Source: Halomonas cupida (lineage in GTDB: Bacteria > Pseudomonadota > Gammaproteobacteria > Pseudomonadales > Halomonadaceae). Taken from it: 64,000 bases of DNA. Position numbers and translations under genes: made by a program. Below, one piece after another: positions 42,462 to 52,511 of this stretch (positions within the stretch are counted from its first letter, which is position 1; the number at the start of each line of letters is the position of its first letter). The DNA is taken from NCBI RefSeq assembly GCF_900142755.1, contig NZ_FRCA01000006.1, positions 162,952 to 226,951 on the forward strand, given 5' to 3'. The notes under the pieces were generated by a model. That model made no database searches, was not told where the DNA came from, and was given only the letters and a program-made list of their open reading frames with translations.

Positions 42462-43745
42462 TCAGGATTGGCGCGCCATGGCGCGATGGGCGATATCATT
42501 GCGCCAGAAGGCGCCATCGAAGGTAACCGCCTCCACACCCTTGTAGGCGCGCTGGCGAGCCTGTGACAGATCATCGCCCAGCGCCGTGACACACAGCACA
42601 CGTCCACCGGCAGTCACCAGTTCATCCCCCTGCTGCTGGGTGCCGGCATGGAATACCTTGCAACCCAACGCATCGGCTGCCTCGATGCCGTTGATGGCAT
42701 CGCCCTTCGGGTAACTGCCGGGATAGCCCTGAGCCGCCATGACCACACCGATGGCCGGGTTCGGGTTCCACTCACAATCATGCCCGGCCAGGCTTCCCTG
42801 AGCAGCGGCCAGACACAGCTCGGCCAGATCGCTTTCAAGGCGCATCATGATCGGCTGAGTCTCCGGATCTCCGAAGCGACAGTTGTATTCGATAACCCGT
42901 GGTTGCCCATCGGCGGTGATCATCAGGCCCGCATACAGGAAGCCGGTATAGGCATTGCCTTCGGACGCCATGCCCCGCACGGTGGGCATGATGACCTGAT
43001 CCATGATGCGCTGGTGGACAGCATCAGTCACCACCGGTGCCGGCGAGTACGCGCCCATGCCGCCGGTATTGGGTCCGCTATCGCCTTCTCCCACACGCTT
43101 GTGGTCCTGACTGGTCGCCATCGGCAGCACTGTCTCGCCGTCCACCATGACGATGAAACTGGCCTCCTCTCCCTCAAGAAACTCCTCGATGACCACACGG
43201 GCACCGGCATCGCCGAAGGCGTTGGCCTCGAGCATATCGCGGATTGCCACCTCGGCCTCGGCCTCGGTCATGGCCACGATAACGCCCTTGCCGGCAGCGA
43301 GGCCATCGGCCTTGATCACGATCGGCGCGCCCTTCTCGGCCAGCCAGGCTAGAGCAGGCTCGACAGCAGTAAAGGTGCAGTATTCCGCTGTGGGAATGGC
43401 GTGGCGGGCCAGGAAATCCTTGGTAAAGGCCTTGGAGCCTTCCAGTTGAGCCGCGGCCTGGCTGGGACCGAAGATATTCAGTCCGGCATCACGGAAACGA
43501 TCAACGACACCTTCGACCAGCGGCGCTTCCGGCCCGACGATGGTCAGCTCGATGCTGTTGCTGCGGGCGAACTCAACCAGCGCATCCAACTCGGACACCG
43601 CAATGTCGACATTGGTCAAGGCAGGTTCGAGTGCCGTACCGGCATTGCCGGGAGCAACAAATACCTCGGTGACACGGGGCGACTGGGCAACCTTCCAGGC
43701 CAGGGCGTGTTCGCGGCCACCGCCGCCGATGATCAGGACCTTCAT
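42462..43745 (-). CDS. purD: phosphoribosylamine-glycine ligase
   Basis: A 427-residue ATP-grasp ligase, second step of purine synthesis. It begins MKVLIIGGGGREHALAWK. The ATP-grasp part shows PIVIKADGLAAGKGVIVAM, and GYPGSYPKGD lies near the C-terminal domain. The length equals that of E. coli PurD. purH, its frequent partner, is not adjacent in the window. Confidence 0.95.
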   Translation of the reverse strand: MKVLIIGGGGREHALAWKVAQSPRVTEVFVAPGNAGTALEPALTNVDIAVSELDALVEFARSNSIELTIVGPEAPLVEGVVDRFRDAGLNIFGPSQAAAQLEGSKAFTKDFLARHAIPTAEYCTFTAVEPALAWLAEKGAPIVIKADGLAAGKGVIVAMTEAEAEVAIRDMLEANAFGDAGARVVIEEFLEGEEASFIVMVDGETVLPMATSQDHKRVGEGDSGPNTGGMGAYSPAPVVTDAVHQRIMDQVIMPTVRGMASEGNAYTGFLYAGLMITADGQPRVIEYNCRFGDPETQPIMMRLESDLAELCLAAAQGSLAGHDCEWNPNPAIGVVMAAQGYPGSYPKGDAINGIEAADALGCKVFHAGTQQQGDELVTAGGRVLCVTALGDDLSQARQRAYKGVEAVTFDGAFWRNDIAHRAMARQS

Positions 43746-43824
43746 CCGCTCAACTACCTTTCGAGTGACAATTGAGGCGGCATTATGGCAGAAAATGCCA
43801 CCCTACGCCGCTGCTGCACAGGCT

Positions 43825-44283
43825 TCACGACGACTTGTCATCGTCTTCCTTCCCCGGCCCACCATGCATGATGGTGTTCTGCCAGAAGCGCATGTTCTCC
43901 TCAGCCAGTTCACGCATCAGTTCCATGGGTGAATGACGCATGGCCTGTTGCCATTGATCCTGCATCTGCTTCTGTTGCTCGAGCATCAATCGCGTGCCCT
44001 GCTCGAGATAGCGAGCCAATGGCAGGGGCTGCGACATGGCATAGACGCGGATCAACTGTTCCAGCAGGTCATTGGAGAAGACTTCGGCTTCTCCATCAGC
44101 CTGTTCCTGCTCGATGATGATCGACAGCAGAATGGTGCGCGTCAGATCCTCACCACTCTTGGCATCCTCGACGCGAAACGGCTCTTCCTCGAGAATCAGG
44201 CTACGCAGATCCTCGAGCGTCACATACCGGCTCTGTTCGGTATCATAGAGCCGACGATTGGCATACTTGCGAATTACGCGCAC
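43825..44283 (-). CDS. phaR: polyhydroxyalkanoate synthesis repressor PhaR
   Basis: A 152-residue protein. The N-terminal DNA-binding domain starts VRVIRKYANRRLYDTEQSRY, the hallmark of PhaR. Next is the PHB-accumulation regulatory domain (LLEQLIRVYAMSQPLPLARY) and then a glutamine-rich coiled coil. I chose the GTG at 44283, which has AAGGAG 7 bases ahead and gives the family start; an ATG at 44325 adds 14 residues without a good site. It implies a polyhydroxyalkanoate storage pathway. Confidence 0.88.
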   Translation of the reverse strand: MRVIRKYANRRLYDTEQSRYVTLEDLRSLILEEEPFRVEDAKSGEDLTRTILLSIIIEQEQADGEAEVFSNDLLEQLIRVYAMSQPLPLARYLEQGTRLMLEQQKQMQDQWQQAMRHSPMELMRELAEENMRFWQNTIMHGGPGKEDDDKSS

Positions 44284-44384
44284 GGTGCTGCTCCTTGAAG
44301 TATGAGGAGAGTCGGAAACTTCCATTGATATCCATTTTGCACCGCAAAAGGCGCCTTGCAAGACAATCCCGCATACGAGGCCAC

Positions 44385-45101
44385 ATGAATCTGATAATGC
44401 TCGCCCCCGAAGACGTCGCAGAGGCCGGTATGGCACGGGTGACGGATCCACGTCGCCTGCTCCACCTTCGCCAGGTTCACCGCGCCTGCGTCGGTGATGC
44501 CATGACACTGGGCATCGAGAACGGCTCTCTGGGCCGAGGCAAACTACTATCGCTGAGCGAGCATGAGGCCTGCTTCGATATCTCGTCCCTCGATCAGCCC
44601 CCTCCGGCCCCGTTGCCAGTCCATCTGGTGCTGGCACTTCCGCGTCCACGAATGCTGGCCAGAAGCATAGAGCATGCCACGTCTCTTGGGGTCAAGCGGC
44701 TGACGTTGCTGCACAGCAAGCGCGTGGAAAAGAGCTATTGGCAGTCACCGGAACTCGATCCGGCGAAGATTCATCAGCATCTGGTGCTTGGCCTGGAACA
44801 GGCCCGGGATACCGTCATGCCGGTCGTCGATACCGCCCGTGGTTTCCGTCCATTCGTCGAAGACCAGCTCCCGGAGCTGCTCCGCGAGCGTCGTGGCTTG
44901 TTGGCCCACCCAGGGATGCCCAGTGAATGTCCGCGGGGCATTGCCGACGAGAGTGTGCTGCTCATCGGCCCGGAAGGCGGCTTCATCGACTGGGAGGTCG
45001 AGCGTATGCTCGAGGCAGGATGTGAAGGTATTCATCTCGGGCCACGCATCCTGCGCGTGGAGACCGCGGTTACCGCGCTACTGTCGCGGCTTTTCTATTA
45101 A
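44385..45101 (+). CDS. rsmE: 16S rRNA (uracil-1498-N3)-methyltransferase
   Basis: A 238-residue SPOUT methyltransferase. The knot region reads LLIGPEGGFIDWEVERMLEA and HLGPRILRVETAVTALLSRL. It methylates U1498 of 16S rRNA. The ATG at 44385 has GAGG ahead. The last codon and stop (TAT TAA) are the first bases of repeat copy C, so the natural 3' end was probably replaced when the repeat inserted. Confidence 0.93.
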   Translation: MNLIMLAPEDVAEAGMARVTDPRRLLHLRQVHRACVGDAMTLGIENGSLGRGKLLSLSEHEACFDISSLDQPPPAPLPVHLVLALPRPRMLARSIEHATSLGVKRLTLLHSKRVEKSYWQSPELDPAKIHQHLVLGLEQARDTVMPVVDTARGFRPFVEDQLPELLRERRGLLAHPGMPSECPRGIADESVLLIGPEGGFIDWEVERMLEAGCEGIHLGPRILRVETAVTALLSRLFY

Positions 45102-45268
45102 CATGGCAATCAAATAGCTCATCCTGATCGATTTGATTGTCGTCCGCACCACACTGGCGCAGATGCACGGATCTGCTGGTGTGGTGCGGCCTCGCGTCGG
45201 CCTGATGGCCGACGGCGGCACGTCCCTGTGCCGCCATTAACCCAACATGAAAGCATGCCGGGTTATGA
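45096..45268 (-). repeat. 173-bp hairpin-chain element, copy C
   Basis: Reverse orientation to copies A and B. Its outer end (TATTAAC) overlaps the rsmE stop codon. Its other end is joined to copy D: the junction reads GGGTTATGAAC instead of GGGTTAATA, so a few bases are shared. In this copy the long stem CCGCACCACAC/GTGTGGTGCGG pairs perfectly. Confidence 0.9.
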
Positions 45269-45436
45269 ACATGGCAATCAAATAGCTCATCCTGATCGAT
45301 TTGATTGTCGTCCGCACCACACTGGCGCAGATGCACGGGTCTGCTGGTGTGGTGCGGCCTCGCGTCGGCCTGATGGCCGACGGCGGCACGTCCCTGTGCC
45401 GCCATTAACCCAACATGAAAGCATGCCGGGTTAATA
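45264..45436 (-). repeat. 173-bp hairpin-chain element, copy D
   Basis: In tandem with copy C at a period of 168 bases and almost identical to it. It ends in the intact GTTAATA at 45430-45436. Together C and D fill most of the gap between rsmE and the protease-like gene. Confidence 0.9.
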
Positions 45437-45472
45437 ATAGGGGACACCACACCAGGGTATTAGAGGGGAAGT

Positions 45473-45498
45473 TGGCCCGACAACAGATTATCGGGCCA
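45473..45498 (-). terminator. hairpin after the retropepsin-like gene
   Basis: An 8-bp stem TGGCCCGA/TCGGGCCA (45473-45480 with 45491-45498), loop of 10, 12 bases beyond the stop of the minus-strand gene. There is no clear T-run, so it is only a probable terminator. Confidence 0.45.
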
Positions 45499-45509
45499 CG
45501 GGACCATCT

Positions 45510-46136
45510 TCAGCTATCGGAATCGCTGTCCGAATCGTCGTCATTCTCGTCATCGGTACGGTTGGTATCATATTCACCTTCACTTTCATGCTCGATGACC
45601 GGGGAATCCTCGGTACAGTTCGGCTCGGTCATGAAGGTCTCATTGACATCCAGCAGTCCCAGTTCGCCGATGGTACGACGCCCCAGCAACAGCGGATAGA
45701 TCATGTCTTCGCGATTGCGCAGCCCGAACTGCTCCTCGTGGATGGTATCGCCCAGACAGACCTTGAGCAGAACCACCAGCCGCTCGTCCCGACCACCGGC
45801 ACCGCGCACCGACATATCACGGTACAGGGGGCGCTCCAGTTCCTTGCGAAAGTCCTCCCCTGTAGCCTCGTCGGTCAGCTCCAGGGAAAAACGCACCCAG
45901 GGTTCGCCATCCTTGTCGAAGCGCTCGATATCGCGCGCATCCAACGACGATGTCAGCGCTCCACTGTCCAGCTTGGCCTTGACCTCGACGTCCCAGGGCG
46001 CGAGTGTCGCTTTCTCTACCCAGCCGAATACCTCGGGACTGTCATGGTCATCATCGGCCATGGCAATGCCGCTCAACGGCAACAGGGCAAGTGCCAGCGT
46101 CCAGGCACGGACAAGGGATTTTCTGCTCGAGATCAT
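45510..46136 (-). CDS. RimB/RloA-like retropepsin-fold protein, exported
   Basis: A 208-residue protein of the family often called putative ATP-dependent zinc protease (PF05618). The signal peptide is at about 1-27 (LALALLPLSGIAMA). The core starts GWVEKATLAPWDVEVKAKLD with the aspartate motif LDSGALTSSLDA, and includes LGRRTIGELGLLDVN. The C-terminus is a run of acidic residues (DDENDDDSDSDSDS). The fold is that of aspartic, not zinc, proteases. The export signal and acidic tail suggest a periplasmic role. Confidence 0.78.
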   Translation of the reverse strand: MISSRKSLVRAWTLALALLPLSGIAMADDDHDSPEVFGWVEKATLAPWDVEVKAKLDSGALTSSLDARDIERFDKDGEPWVRFSLELTDEATGEDFRKELERPLYRDMSVRGAGGRDERLVVLLKVCLGDTIHEEQFGLRNREDMIYPLLLGRRTIGELGLLDVNETFMTEPNCTEDSPVIEHESEGEYDTNRTDDENDDDSDSDSDS

Positions 46137-46154
46137 TGGAGGTCCTCATCTGCA

Positions 46155-46185
46155 AGATGCCGCCCGACAGCGGTGGGCGGCATCT
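46155..46185 (-). terminator. hairpin after the transglycosylase gene
   Basis: An 11-bp stem AGATGCCGCCC/GGGCGGCATCT (46155-46165 with 46175-46185), loop of 9, located 35-65 bases beyond the stop. The T-run is weak. Confidence 0.5.
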
Positions 46186-46219
46186 GGTTCCTGCGTTTAC
46201 CGTTCGGTTTCGAGAGGCA

Positions 46220-47503
46220 TCAGCGCTGGAGCTGGCTGAGCACGTTCAGTGTGGCGTAGCCATCAGGCACCAGCCCCTGATCGCGCTGCCAGGCCCTGAG
46301 GCCTGCGCGGGTATTGGGACCGGTAATGCCGTCCGGGGTTCCCACGTCATAGCCCAGCGCATTCAACTGTGCCTGCATCTCACGCACCTGGCTGCGTGAT
46401 AGTGGCCTGTCATCACGCGGCCAACTGGATTGAATACCTGCACGCCCGGCGATGCGGTCGCTCAGCTTGGCCACAGCCAGGGCATAGCTGGTGGCATTAT
46501 TGTAGCGCAGGATGGCACGGAAGTTCGGTCCAACCAGGAAGGCCGGTCCGCGCGCGCCAGCCGGAGTGATCACCGAGGCCTCGTCGAAGTTCGGCAGGTC
46601 CGCGCCGCCCAGTCCCACTACCCCCTGATCAGCCCATTGTGCCGAACTGTGGCGAGTGGTGATCTCCGTCTGGCTATAGTCGAACCCGTTCGCTAGCTGG
46701 ACTTCCACGCCCCAGGGCTCGCCGCTGCGCCACCCTGCTCGGGCGAGATAGTTGGCGGTGGACGCCATGACATCGGGAATACTGGCCCAGATATCGCGCC
46801 GACCGTCGCCGTCACCGTCGCGGGCATACTCCACGAAGCTGGACGGCATGAACTGGGTATGGCCCATGGCTCCCGCCCAGGAGCCCTTCATCCGCTCAGG
46901 AGCAATGTCGCCGGCTTCGATAATGGTCATCGCGGCCATCAGCTCCGAGCGTGCAAATTCATGTCGACGGCCCTCGTAACCCAGGGTGGCCAGTGACTCG
47001 AGGGTCGAGAAGTCGCCGAAGTTCTGGCCATAGTTGCTCTCGATCCCCCAGATGGCCACCAGTACTTCGCTCGGCACTCCGTACTCCCGGGATGCGGCAT
47101 CCACGGCACCACGATTGTCGGACAGCTGACTGCGTCCCTGACTGACTCGGGTATCCGACACTGCGGTATCCAGATACTCCCAGATGGGACGCACGAACTC
47201 CGGCTGAGAGCCATCCAGCTCGATGACCCGAGGACGGAAGCGCAAGCCATTCAGTGTCTTGTCCAGCGTGGACTCGCTGATGCCCTCGGCAAGCGCCTGG
47301 CGACGGAAGCCATCAAGCCACTCCTCGAAGCTGGCGGCCTGGGGTTCGGCGGATGCAGCGCCCCCGCTGGAAGTGTCCCCGTTGGTCTCTTCGGCACTGA
47401 CACTGGAGGTCTGGCCGTTGGCTTCGGAGGACGCGGCGGTCGTAGTCTGACAGCCGAGCAGCGGCAGCAGCAGGACGGTGGGGAGCAGAAAACGCATCAA
47501 CAT
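46220..47503 (-). CDS. lytic murein transglycosylase, MltB family, with peptidoglycan-binding domain
   Basis: About 427 residues. A lipoprotein signal ends in the lipobox LLPLLGC. The catalytic domain has the glutamate in VAIWGIESNYGQNFGDFSTL, and GAMGHTQFMPSSFVEYARDG is an MltB mark. The C-terminal 60 residues form a PG_binding_1 domain (QLNALGYDVGTPDGITGPNT). It cleaves peptidoglycan to anhydro-muropeptides at the outer membrane. The ATG at 47503 has AAGGA ahead; longer frames lack a signal peptide. Confidence 0.88.
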   Translation of the reverse strand: MLMRFLLPTVLLLPLLGCQTTTAASSEANGQTSSVSAEETNGDTSSGGAASAEPQAASFEEWLDGFRRQALAEGISESTLDKTLNGLRFRPRVIELDGSQPEFVRPIWEYLDTAVSDTRVSQGRSQLSDNRGAVDAASREYGVPSEVLVAIWGIESNYGQNFGDFSTLESLATLGYEGRRHEFARSELMAAMTIIEAGDIAPERMKGSWAGAMGHTQFMPSSFVEYARDGDGDGRRDIWASIPDVMASTANYLARAGWRSGEPWGVEVQLANGFDYSQTEITTRHSSAQWADQGVVGLGGADLPNFDEASVITPAGARGPAFLVGPNFRAILRYNNATSYALAVAKLSDRIAGRAGIQSSWPRDDRPLSRSQVREMQAQLNALGYDVGTPDGITGPNTRAGLRAWQRDQGLVPDGYATLNVLSQLQR

Positions 47504-47770
47504 GACGAAAGCATTCCTTGGCTGTCGGGATGCCGGCAATGATGACTCAGCTGGCAGCTCCATACCAGAGGTGCACGCAGAGCCGGTATATTTATGCCCG
47601 ATAAAGCAATCCATAAGGAGGACGTCAGCCGTCGATTTCGGGTAAAGTGAGGCCGCGATCACGAGAGAGATGCCGATGGTAGAAGGCACCGACCAGCGAG
47701 GATGGAGGCACGGACGTCCCGGCCCTCGCAACACTCACCATGTTCACGGACCGCGCAGGATGACCAACTG

Positions 47771-50629
47771 ATGACCTTGTTCTGGATCCCATTGCTGCCC
47801 CTGTTGGGTGTGCTTGTTCCAGCATTGGTGGCCAAACGTTCACGGCCACTGTGCACGCTAGCCACCGCTGTATTACCCGCCATTGCATTGACCATGTCGC
47901 TTGCCGCGCTGCCGGAAATCACCGCCGGTAATTTCCCGCGAGTCGCCATCGACTGGATACCCCAGCTCGGCCTGGACCTGGCCTTCCGGCTCGACGGCCT
48001 GTCGCTGATGTTCAATGTGCTGATTCTCGGCATTGGCCTGCTGATCATCCTCTACGCACACTACTACCTCGAAGCGCACGAGAAACATGCGCGCTTCTAT
48101 GCCTATCTGATCCTGTTCATGGCCTCGATGGTCGGCATCGTGATGGCCGACAACCTGCTGGTATTGTGGATCTTCTGGGAATTGACCAGCCTGTCTTCGT
48201 TCCTGCTGATCGGCTTCTGGTCGCACCGCTCGGAAGCGCGCAAGGGCGCACGCATGGCGATGACCGTGACCGGTGCCGGTGGCCTCGCGCTACTCGCCGG
48301 CCTGCTGCTGCTGGGCGATATGGCCGGCAGCTTCGACATGCAGGTGGTGCTCGACAGCGGGGATGTGATTGCCGCCGACCCACGCTTCCCCTTGATGTTG
48401 GTATTGGTTCTACTGGGCGCCTTCACCAAATCGGCGCAGTTCCCGTTCCACTTCTGGCTGCCCCATGCCATGGCGGCACCTACGCCGGTATCGGCCTATC
48501 TACACTCCGCCACCATGGTCAAGGCAGGAATCTTCCTGATGGCGCGCCTGCATCCAGCACTGGCCGGCAATGATCTGTGGTCGGTACTCGTCGCCGTCAC
48601 GGGCATCATCACCATGGTCTATGCGGCCTGGTTTGCACTGGTCAAGGCCGATCTCAAGGGCATCCTGGCTTTCTCGACGGTCAGCCATCTGGGACTGATC
48701 ACGGTACTGCTGGGCATCGGCACCCCCATGGCTGTGCTCGCCGCCATGCTGCATATTCTCAACCACGCCACCTTCAAGGCCGCACTGTTCATGTGCTCCG
48801 GCATCATCGACCATGAAGCCGGTACCCGTGATCTATCGCGCCTCGGCAAACTGGCAAGGGCCATGCCGATCACCTGCGTGGTGATGAGTGTCGCTGGTGC
48901 AGCCATGGCCGGTATTCCGCTGTTCAACGGCTTCATCTCCAAGGAGCTGTTCTTCACCGCCACCGTCGAGAATCAGGCACTGGGCGGAGTCAGTCTGGTC
49001 CTACCGATTCTGGCCACCATCGGCGGCATACTGTCGGTTGCCTACTCGGTTCGTCTCGTGCATGCCGTATTCTTCGCCGAAGCTCGCCATGCGACGCCGA
49101 AAACACCCCATGAGCCACCGTACCTGATGCGGGCTCCCTCCGAGCTGCTGGCTGTGCTCTGCATCCTTGTCGGCCTGCTGCCCGGGGTCACCAACTGGTT
49201 GCTGGCCCCGGCCGTCACCGCGGTACTACAGCAACCGCTAGACTTCCATCTGGCCATCTGGCACGGCTTCAACCTGCCCCTGCTGATGAGCGTTGTGGCG
49301 ACCGTTGCCGGTGTGCTGGTCTATGTGATGTACCGCTTCGTCAACCGCTTCATGCGCCAGTTCCCTGCACGGGATGCCAGCCTGATATTCGAGGCCAGCA
49401 TTCAATGCATCGCCGATCGCGCCGAAGCAATCACCGATTATCTCGACAATGCCTCGCTCCAGCGCTTCATGGCCCTGTTGCTGACGGCGGCACTGTTGAT
49501 GGCCGGTATTGGTCTGGCACACCTGGGGGATCTCACCGGCAGCAAGGGCAACCAACCACTGGATGGCGTGCTGGTGCTCGGCGCGGTCCTGCTGATCTTC
49601 ACCGCCATCGGCACTGCGGTGACTCACCGCTATCGTCTGATCTCACTGCTGATGCTGTCGGTAGTTGGTCTGGTGGTGTCGCTGACCTTTGCGCGCTTTT
49701 CGGCACCGGACCTCGCCCTGACCCAGCTGTCGGTCGAGGTGGTGACCATGATTCTGCTGATGCTGGCACTGTTCTTCCTGCCTCAGCGCACCCCGCGGGA
49801 ATCCAGCCCATTGCGCAGTCTGCGGGACCTGCTGTTGTGCAGTGCGCTGGGCGTGGTCGTGGCGGCGTTGAACTATGCCGTGCTGACACGCGAGACCAGC
49901 AGCATCTCCCAGTTCTTCCTCGACAACAGCGTACCCGGCGGCGGCGGGCACAATGTGGTCAACGTGATTCTGGTCGACTTCCGTGGCTTCGATACCCTTG
50001 GGGAGATCACCGTACTGGCCATTGCCGGTCTGGCGATCTACAAGCTGCTCAATCGTCTACGTCTGTTCATGCCGCATAGCGACAGCGAGGGACGAGTCTG
50101 GTGTCCGGATCGTTATCCCATGCTGCTGATGACGGTTTCGCAGACCATCCTGCCACTGGCGTTGCTGGTCTCGGTATTCATCTTCCTGCGTGGCCACAAC
50201 CAACCCGGGGGTGGCTTCATCGCTGGCCTGATCACCGCCGTGGCGCTGATCCTGATCTACATGGCACGCGGCGTGGAGTGGACACAACAGCGTCTGGCCT
50301 TCCCCTATCAACCGGTGGCAATTCTCGGCGTAGGCATTGCGACCCTGACCGGGATCGGCAGCTGGTTGTTCGGGGCGCCTTTCCTGACTTCATCCTATGG
50401 CCACTTCCATATCCCGCTGGTTGGTGACATTGAATTGGCCACGGCCTTGCTGTTCGACCTTGGCGTTTATCTGGCCGTGGTCGGCGCCACACTGATGATT
50501 CTGGCCAATCTGGGCAAGGTCACTACCCCACATCGTCCCGTCAAGGTCGACCCGGAGATCCTGGCCAGAGGCCTGCACCGCGTTGATGAAAAGTCGGAAG
50601 ACAAGAACGAAGGCAAGGAGACCATCTGA
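47771..50629 (+). CDS. mrpA: Mrp antiporter subunit A with fused subunit B
   Basis: About 952 residues. The first 700 or so are a NuoL-like proton-translocating subunit ([40 protein letters not shown]). The last roughly 150 are the MrpB domain ([20 protein letters not shown]), so this is the fused form of group 2 Mrp systems. The multisubunit Na+(K+)/H+ antiporter handles salt and alkali stress. The ATG at 47771 precedes the first helix ([13 protein letters not shown]). The upstream gap from 47504 has no other gene. Confidence 0.93.
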   Translation: MTLFWIPLLPLLGVLVPALVAKRSRPLCTLATAVLPAIALTMSLAALPEITAGNFPRVAIDWIPQLGLDLAFRLDGLSLMFNVLILGIGLLIILYAHYYLEAHEKHARFYAYLILFMASMVGIVMADNLLVLWIFWELTSLSSFLLIGFWSHRSEARKGARMAMTVTGAGGLALLAGLLLLGDMAGSFDMQVVLDSGDVIAADPRFPLMLVLVLLGAFTKSAQFPFHFWLPHAMAAPTPVSAYLHSATMVKAGIFLMARLHPALAGNDLWSVLVAVTGIITMVYAAWFALVKADLKGILAFSTVSHLGLITVLLGIGTPMAVLAAMLHILNHATFKAALFMCSGIIDHEAGTRDLSRLGKLARAMPITCVVMSVAGAAMAGIPLFNGFISKELFFTATVENQALGGVSLVLPILATIGGILSVAYSVRLVHAVFFAEARHATPKTPHEPPYLMRAPSELLAVLCILVGLLPGVTNWLLAPAVTAVLQQPLDFHLAIWHGFNLPLLMSVVATVAGVLVYVMYRFVNRFMRQFPARDASLIFEASIQCIADRAEAITDYLDNASLQRFMALLLTAALLMAGIGLAHLGDLTGSKGNQPLDGVLVLGAVLLIFTAIGTAVTHRYRLISLLMLSVVGLVVSLTFARFSAPDLALTQLSVEVVTMILLMLALFFLPQRTPRESSPLRSLRDLLLCSALGVVVAALNYAVLTRETSSISQFFLDNSVPGGGGHNVVNVILVDFRGFDTLGEITVLAIAGLAIYKLLNRLRLFMPHSDSEGRVWCPDRYPMLLMTVSQTILPLALLVSVFIFLRGHNQPGGGFIAGLITAVALILIYMARGVEWTQQRLAFPYQPVAILGVGIATLTGIGSWLFGAPFLTSSYGHFHIPLVGDIELATALLFDLGVYLAVVGATLMILANLGKVTTPHRPVKVDPEILARGLHRVDEKSEDKNEGKETI

Positions 50630-50630
50630 C

Positions 50631-50975
50631 ATGGAAATGCTCTACGCCATCACCACTGGTGTGCTGAGCGCCAGCGGACTGTATCTGATGCTGCGCGGTC
50701 GCACCTTCCCCGTGGTTGTCGGGCTGACGTTGCTCTCCTACGCCGTCAACCTGTTTCTGTTCTCGATGGGTGGCCTGACGTCCAATGCCGCAGCCATCAT
50801 CGATGGTCCCGGCTCCTACGGTGACCCACTGCCCCAGGCACTGGTGTTGACCGCCATCGTCATCGGTTTTGCCATGACGGCGTTCGCCGTCATCCTGGCC
50901 ATGCGGGCACGCGGTGACATGGGCAATGACCATGTCGATGGCCGCAAGGCAGAAGAGCGGGAGGATCGTCGCTGA
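50631..50975 (+). CDS. mrpC: Mrp antiporter subunit C
   Basis: A 114-residue NuoK-like protein with three membrane segments (VLSASGLYLMLRGRTFPVVV, PLPQALVLTAIVIGFAMTAF). It starts one base after the mrpA stop, and its stop overlaps the mrpD start (TGATG). Confidence 0.92.
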   Translation: MEMLYAITTGVLSASGLYLMLRGRTFPVVVGLTLLSYAVNLFLFSMGGLTSNAAAIIDGPGSYGDPLPQALVLTAIVIGFAMTAFAVILAMRARGDMGNDHVDGRKAEEREDRR

Positions 50976-52483
50976 TGCTGATGTCGCATTTGATTGTTCT
51001 GCCGATCGTCCTGCCTCTGGCGACGGCGGTGGTGTTGTTGCTGTCGCGACTCGGTGGCGCTCGTTTCAAGCGTGCACTGAGCCTGGTTGCCACTCTGGCA
51101 TTGCTGCTGATCAGCTTCCTGCTGTTGCGCGAGGCTGACTCCGGTACTGTCCAGTACTATGCCCTCGGCGATTGGCAGCCACCCTTCGGTATTGTCATGG
51201 TGCTGGATCGTCTGTCGGCACTGATGGTGCTGGTGACGGCGCTGCTGGCCGTCGGCTGCGTGGTCTTCGCCTGTGGCGGCGACGACGAGAAGGGCAGCAA
51301 CTTCCATGGTCTGTTCCATCTTCAGCTGATGGGGATCAACGGCGCCTTCCTGACCGGCGATCTCTTCAACCTGTTCGTGTTCTTCGAGGTGCTGCTGCTG
51401 GCATCCTACGCCCTGCTGCTGCATGGCGGCGGAAAGTCGCGCATCCAGTCTGCAGTGCACTATGCGGTGCTCAACCTCGCTGGCTCAGCACTGTTCCTGT
51501 TTGCAGTCGGCATGCTTTACGGAGCTACCGGCACCCTCAACATGGCGGATATGGCGGCCGCGGTCAGCCAGCTTGATCCGGAACGCAGCGGCCTGGTGGT
51601 GGCCGGTGCACTACTGCTGTTGGTGGTGTTCGGGCTCAAGGCCGCCATTCTGCCCCTGTACTTCTGGCTGCCCCGTGCCTATGCCGCAGCACCTCCGCCG
51701 GTGGCCGCTCTCTTTGCGGTGATGACCAAGATCGGCGTGTACGCCATTCTACGGGTGTACCTGCTGATCTTCGGCGAAGACGCCGGCCCTCTGGAAGCCC
51801 TGGAACAACCCTGGGTCTGGTGGCTGGGCCTGGCCACCCTCGCCATTGCCGGTATCGGAGTACTGGCTTCACGTGACCTGCGCATGCTGGTCGCCTATCT
51901 GGTACTGGTCTCGGTAGGCACCCTGCTGGCGGGTGTCGGGATGCGCTCCCCCGCCGCTGTCTCGGCATTGCTGTTCTACCTGGTGCATACCACCCTGGTC
52001 ACCGGTGGTCTGTTCCTGCTGGCCGAGATGATCGGGCTCCAGCGGGGCAAGGCCGGAACGCGCCTGGTCAAGGGACGAGCTCCCGGCATGGGCACGGCCC
52101 TGCTGTTCCTGATTGGCGCCATCACCGTGGCGGGGCTACCGCCACTGTCCGGCGCCATCGGCAAGGTACTGCTGCTGGCAGCGGCCGAAGGGGCTCAGCG
52201 CCTGTGGCTGTGGCCACTGTTGCTCGCGACAGGTCTGTGCGCACTGATCGCCCTCGCCCGGGCAGGTTCGACGCTGTTCTGGCGTGGACAGGAGAGCGAT
52301 GACAACGACAGCCGCCAGTCCTGCTGGCAGTGGGCGGGAGTCTGCTGGCTGCTGGCCGCATCCCCGTTGATGGTCGTACTGGCCGGCCCCCTGACCCAAT
52401 ATACTGATGCCGCTGCCGTTCAGTTGAGCGAACCTTCCGTAATGATCGAGGCCCTGCTGACACCGAAAGAGGACGCATCATGA
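50975..52483 (+). CDS. mrpD: Mrp antiporter subunit D
   Basis: A 502-residue NuoN/NuoM-like proton-translocating subunit with about 14 membrane segments. Key regions are LFNLFVFFEVLLLASYALLL, with the conserved glutamate in helix 5, and GLKAAILPLYFWLPRAYAAA. It is coupled to mrpC by a one-base overlap. Confidence 0.93.
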   Translation: MLMSHLIVLPIVLPLATAVVLLLSRLGGARFKRALSLVATLALLLISFLLLREADSGTVQYYALGDWQPPFGIVMVLDRLSALMVLVTALLAVGCVVFACGGDDEKGSNFHGLFHLQLMGINGAFLTGDLFNLFVFFEVLLLASYALLLHGGGKSRIQSAVHYAVLNLAGSALFLFAVGMLYGATGTLNMADMAAAVSQLDPERSGLVVAGALLLLVVFGLKAAILPLYFWLPRAYAAAPPPVAALFAVMTKIGVYAILRVYLLIFGEDAGPLEALEQPWVWWLGLATLAIAGIGVLASRDLRMLVAYLVLVSVGTLLAGVGMRSPAAVSALLFYLVHTTLVTGGLFLLAEMIGLQRGKAGTRLVKGRAPGMGTALLFLIGAITVAGLPPLSGAIGKVLLLAAAEGAQRLWLWPLLLATGLCALIALARAGSTLFWRGQESDDNDSRQSCWQWAGVCWLLAASPLMVVLAGPLTQYTDAAAVQLSEPSVMIEALLTPKEDAS

Positions 52484-52511
52484 CGCCACAATTCCTCGAG
52501 GGAGATGTCCG

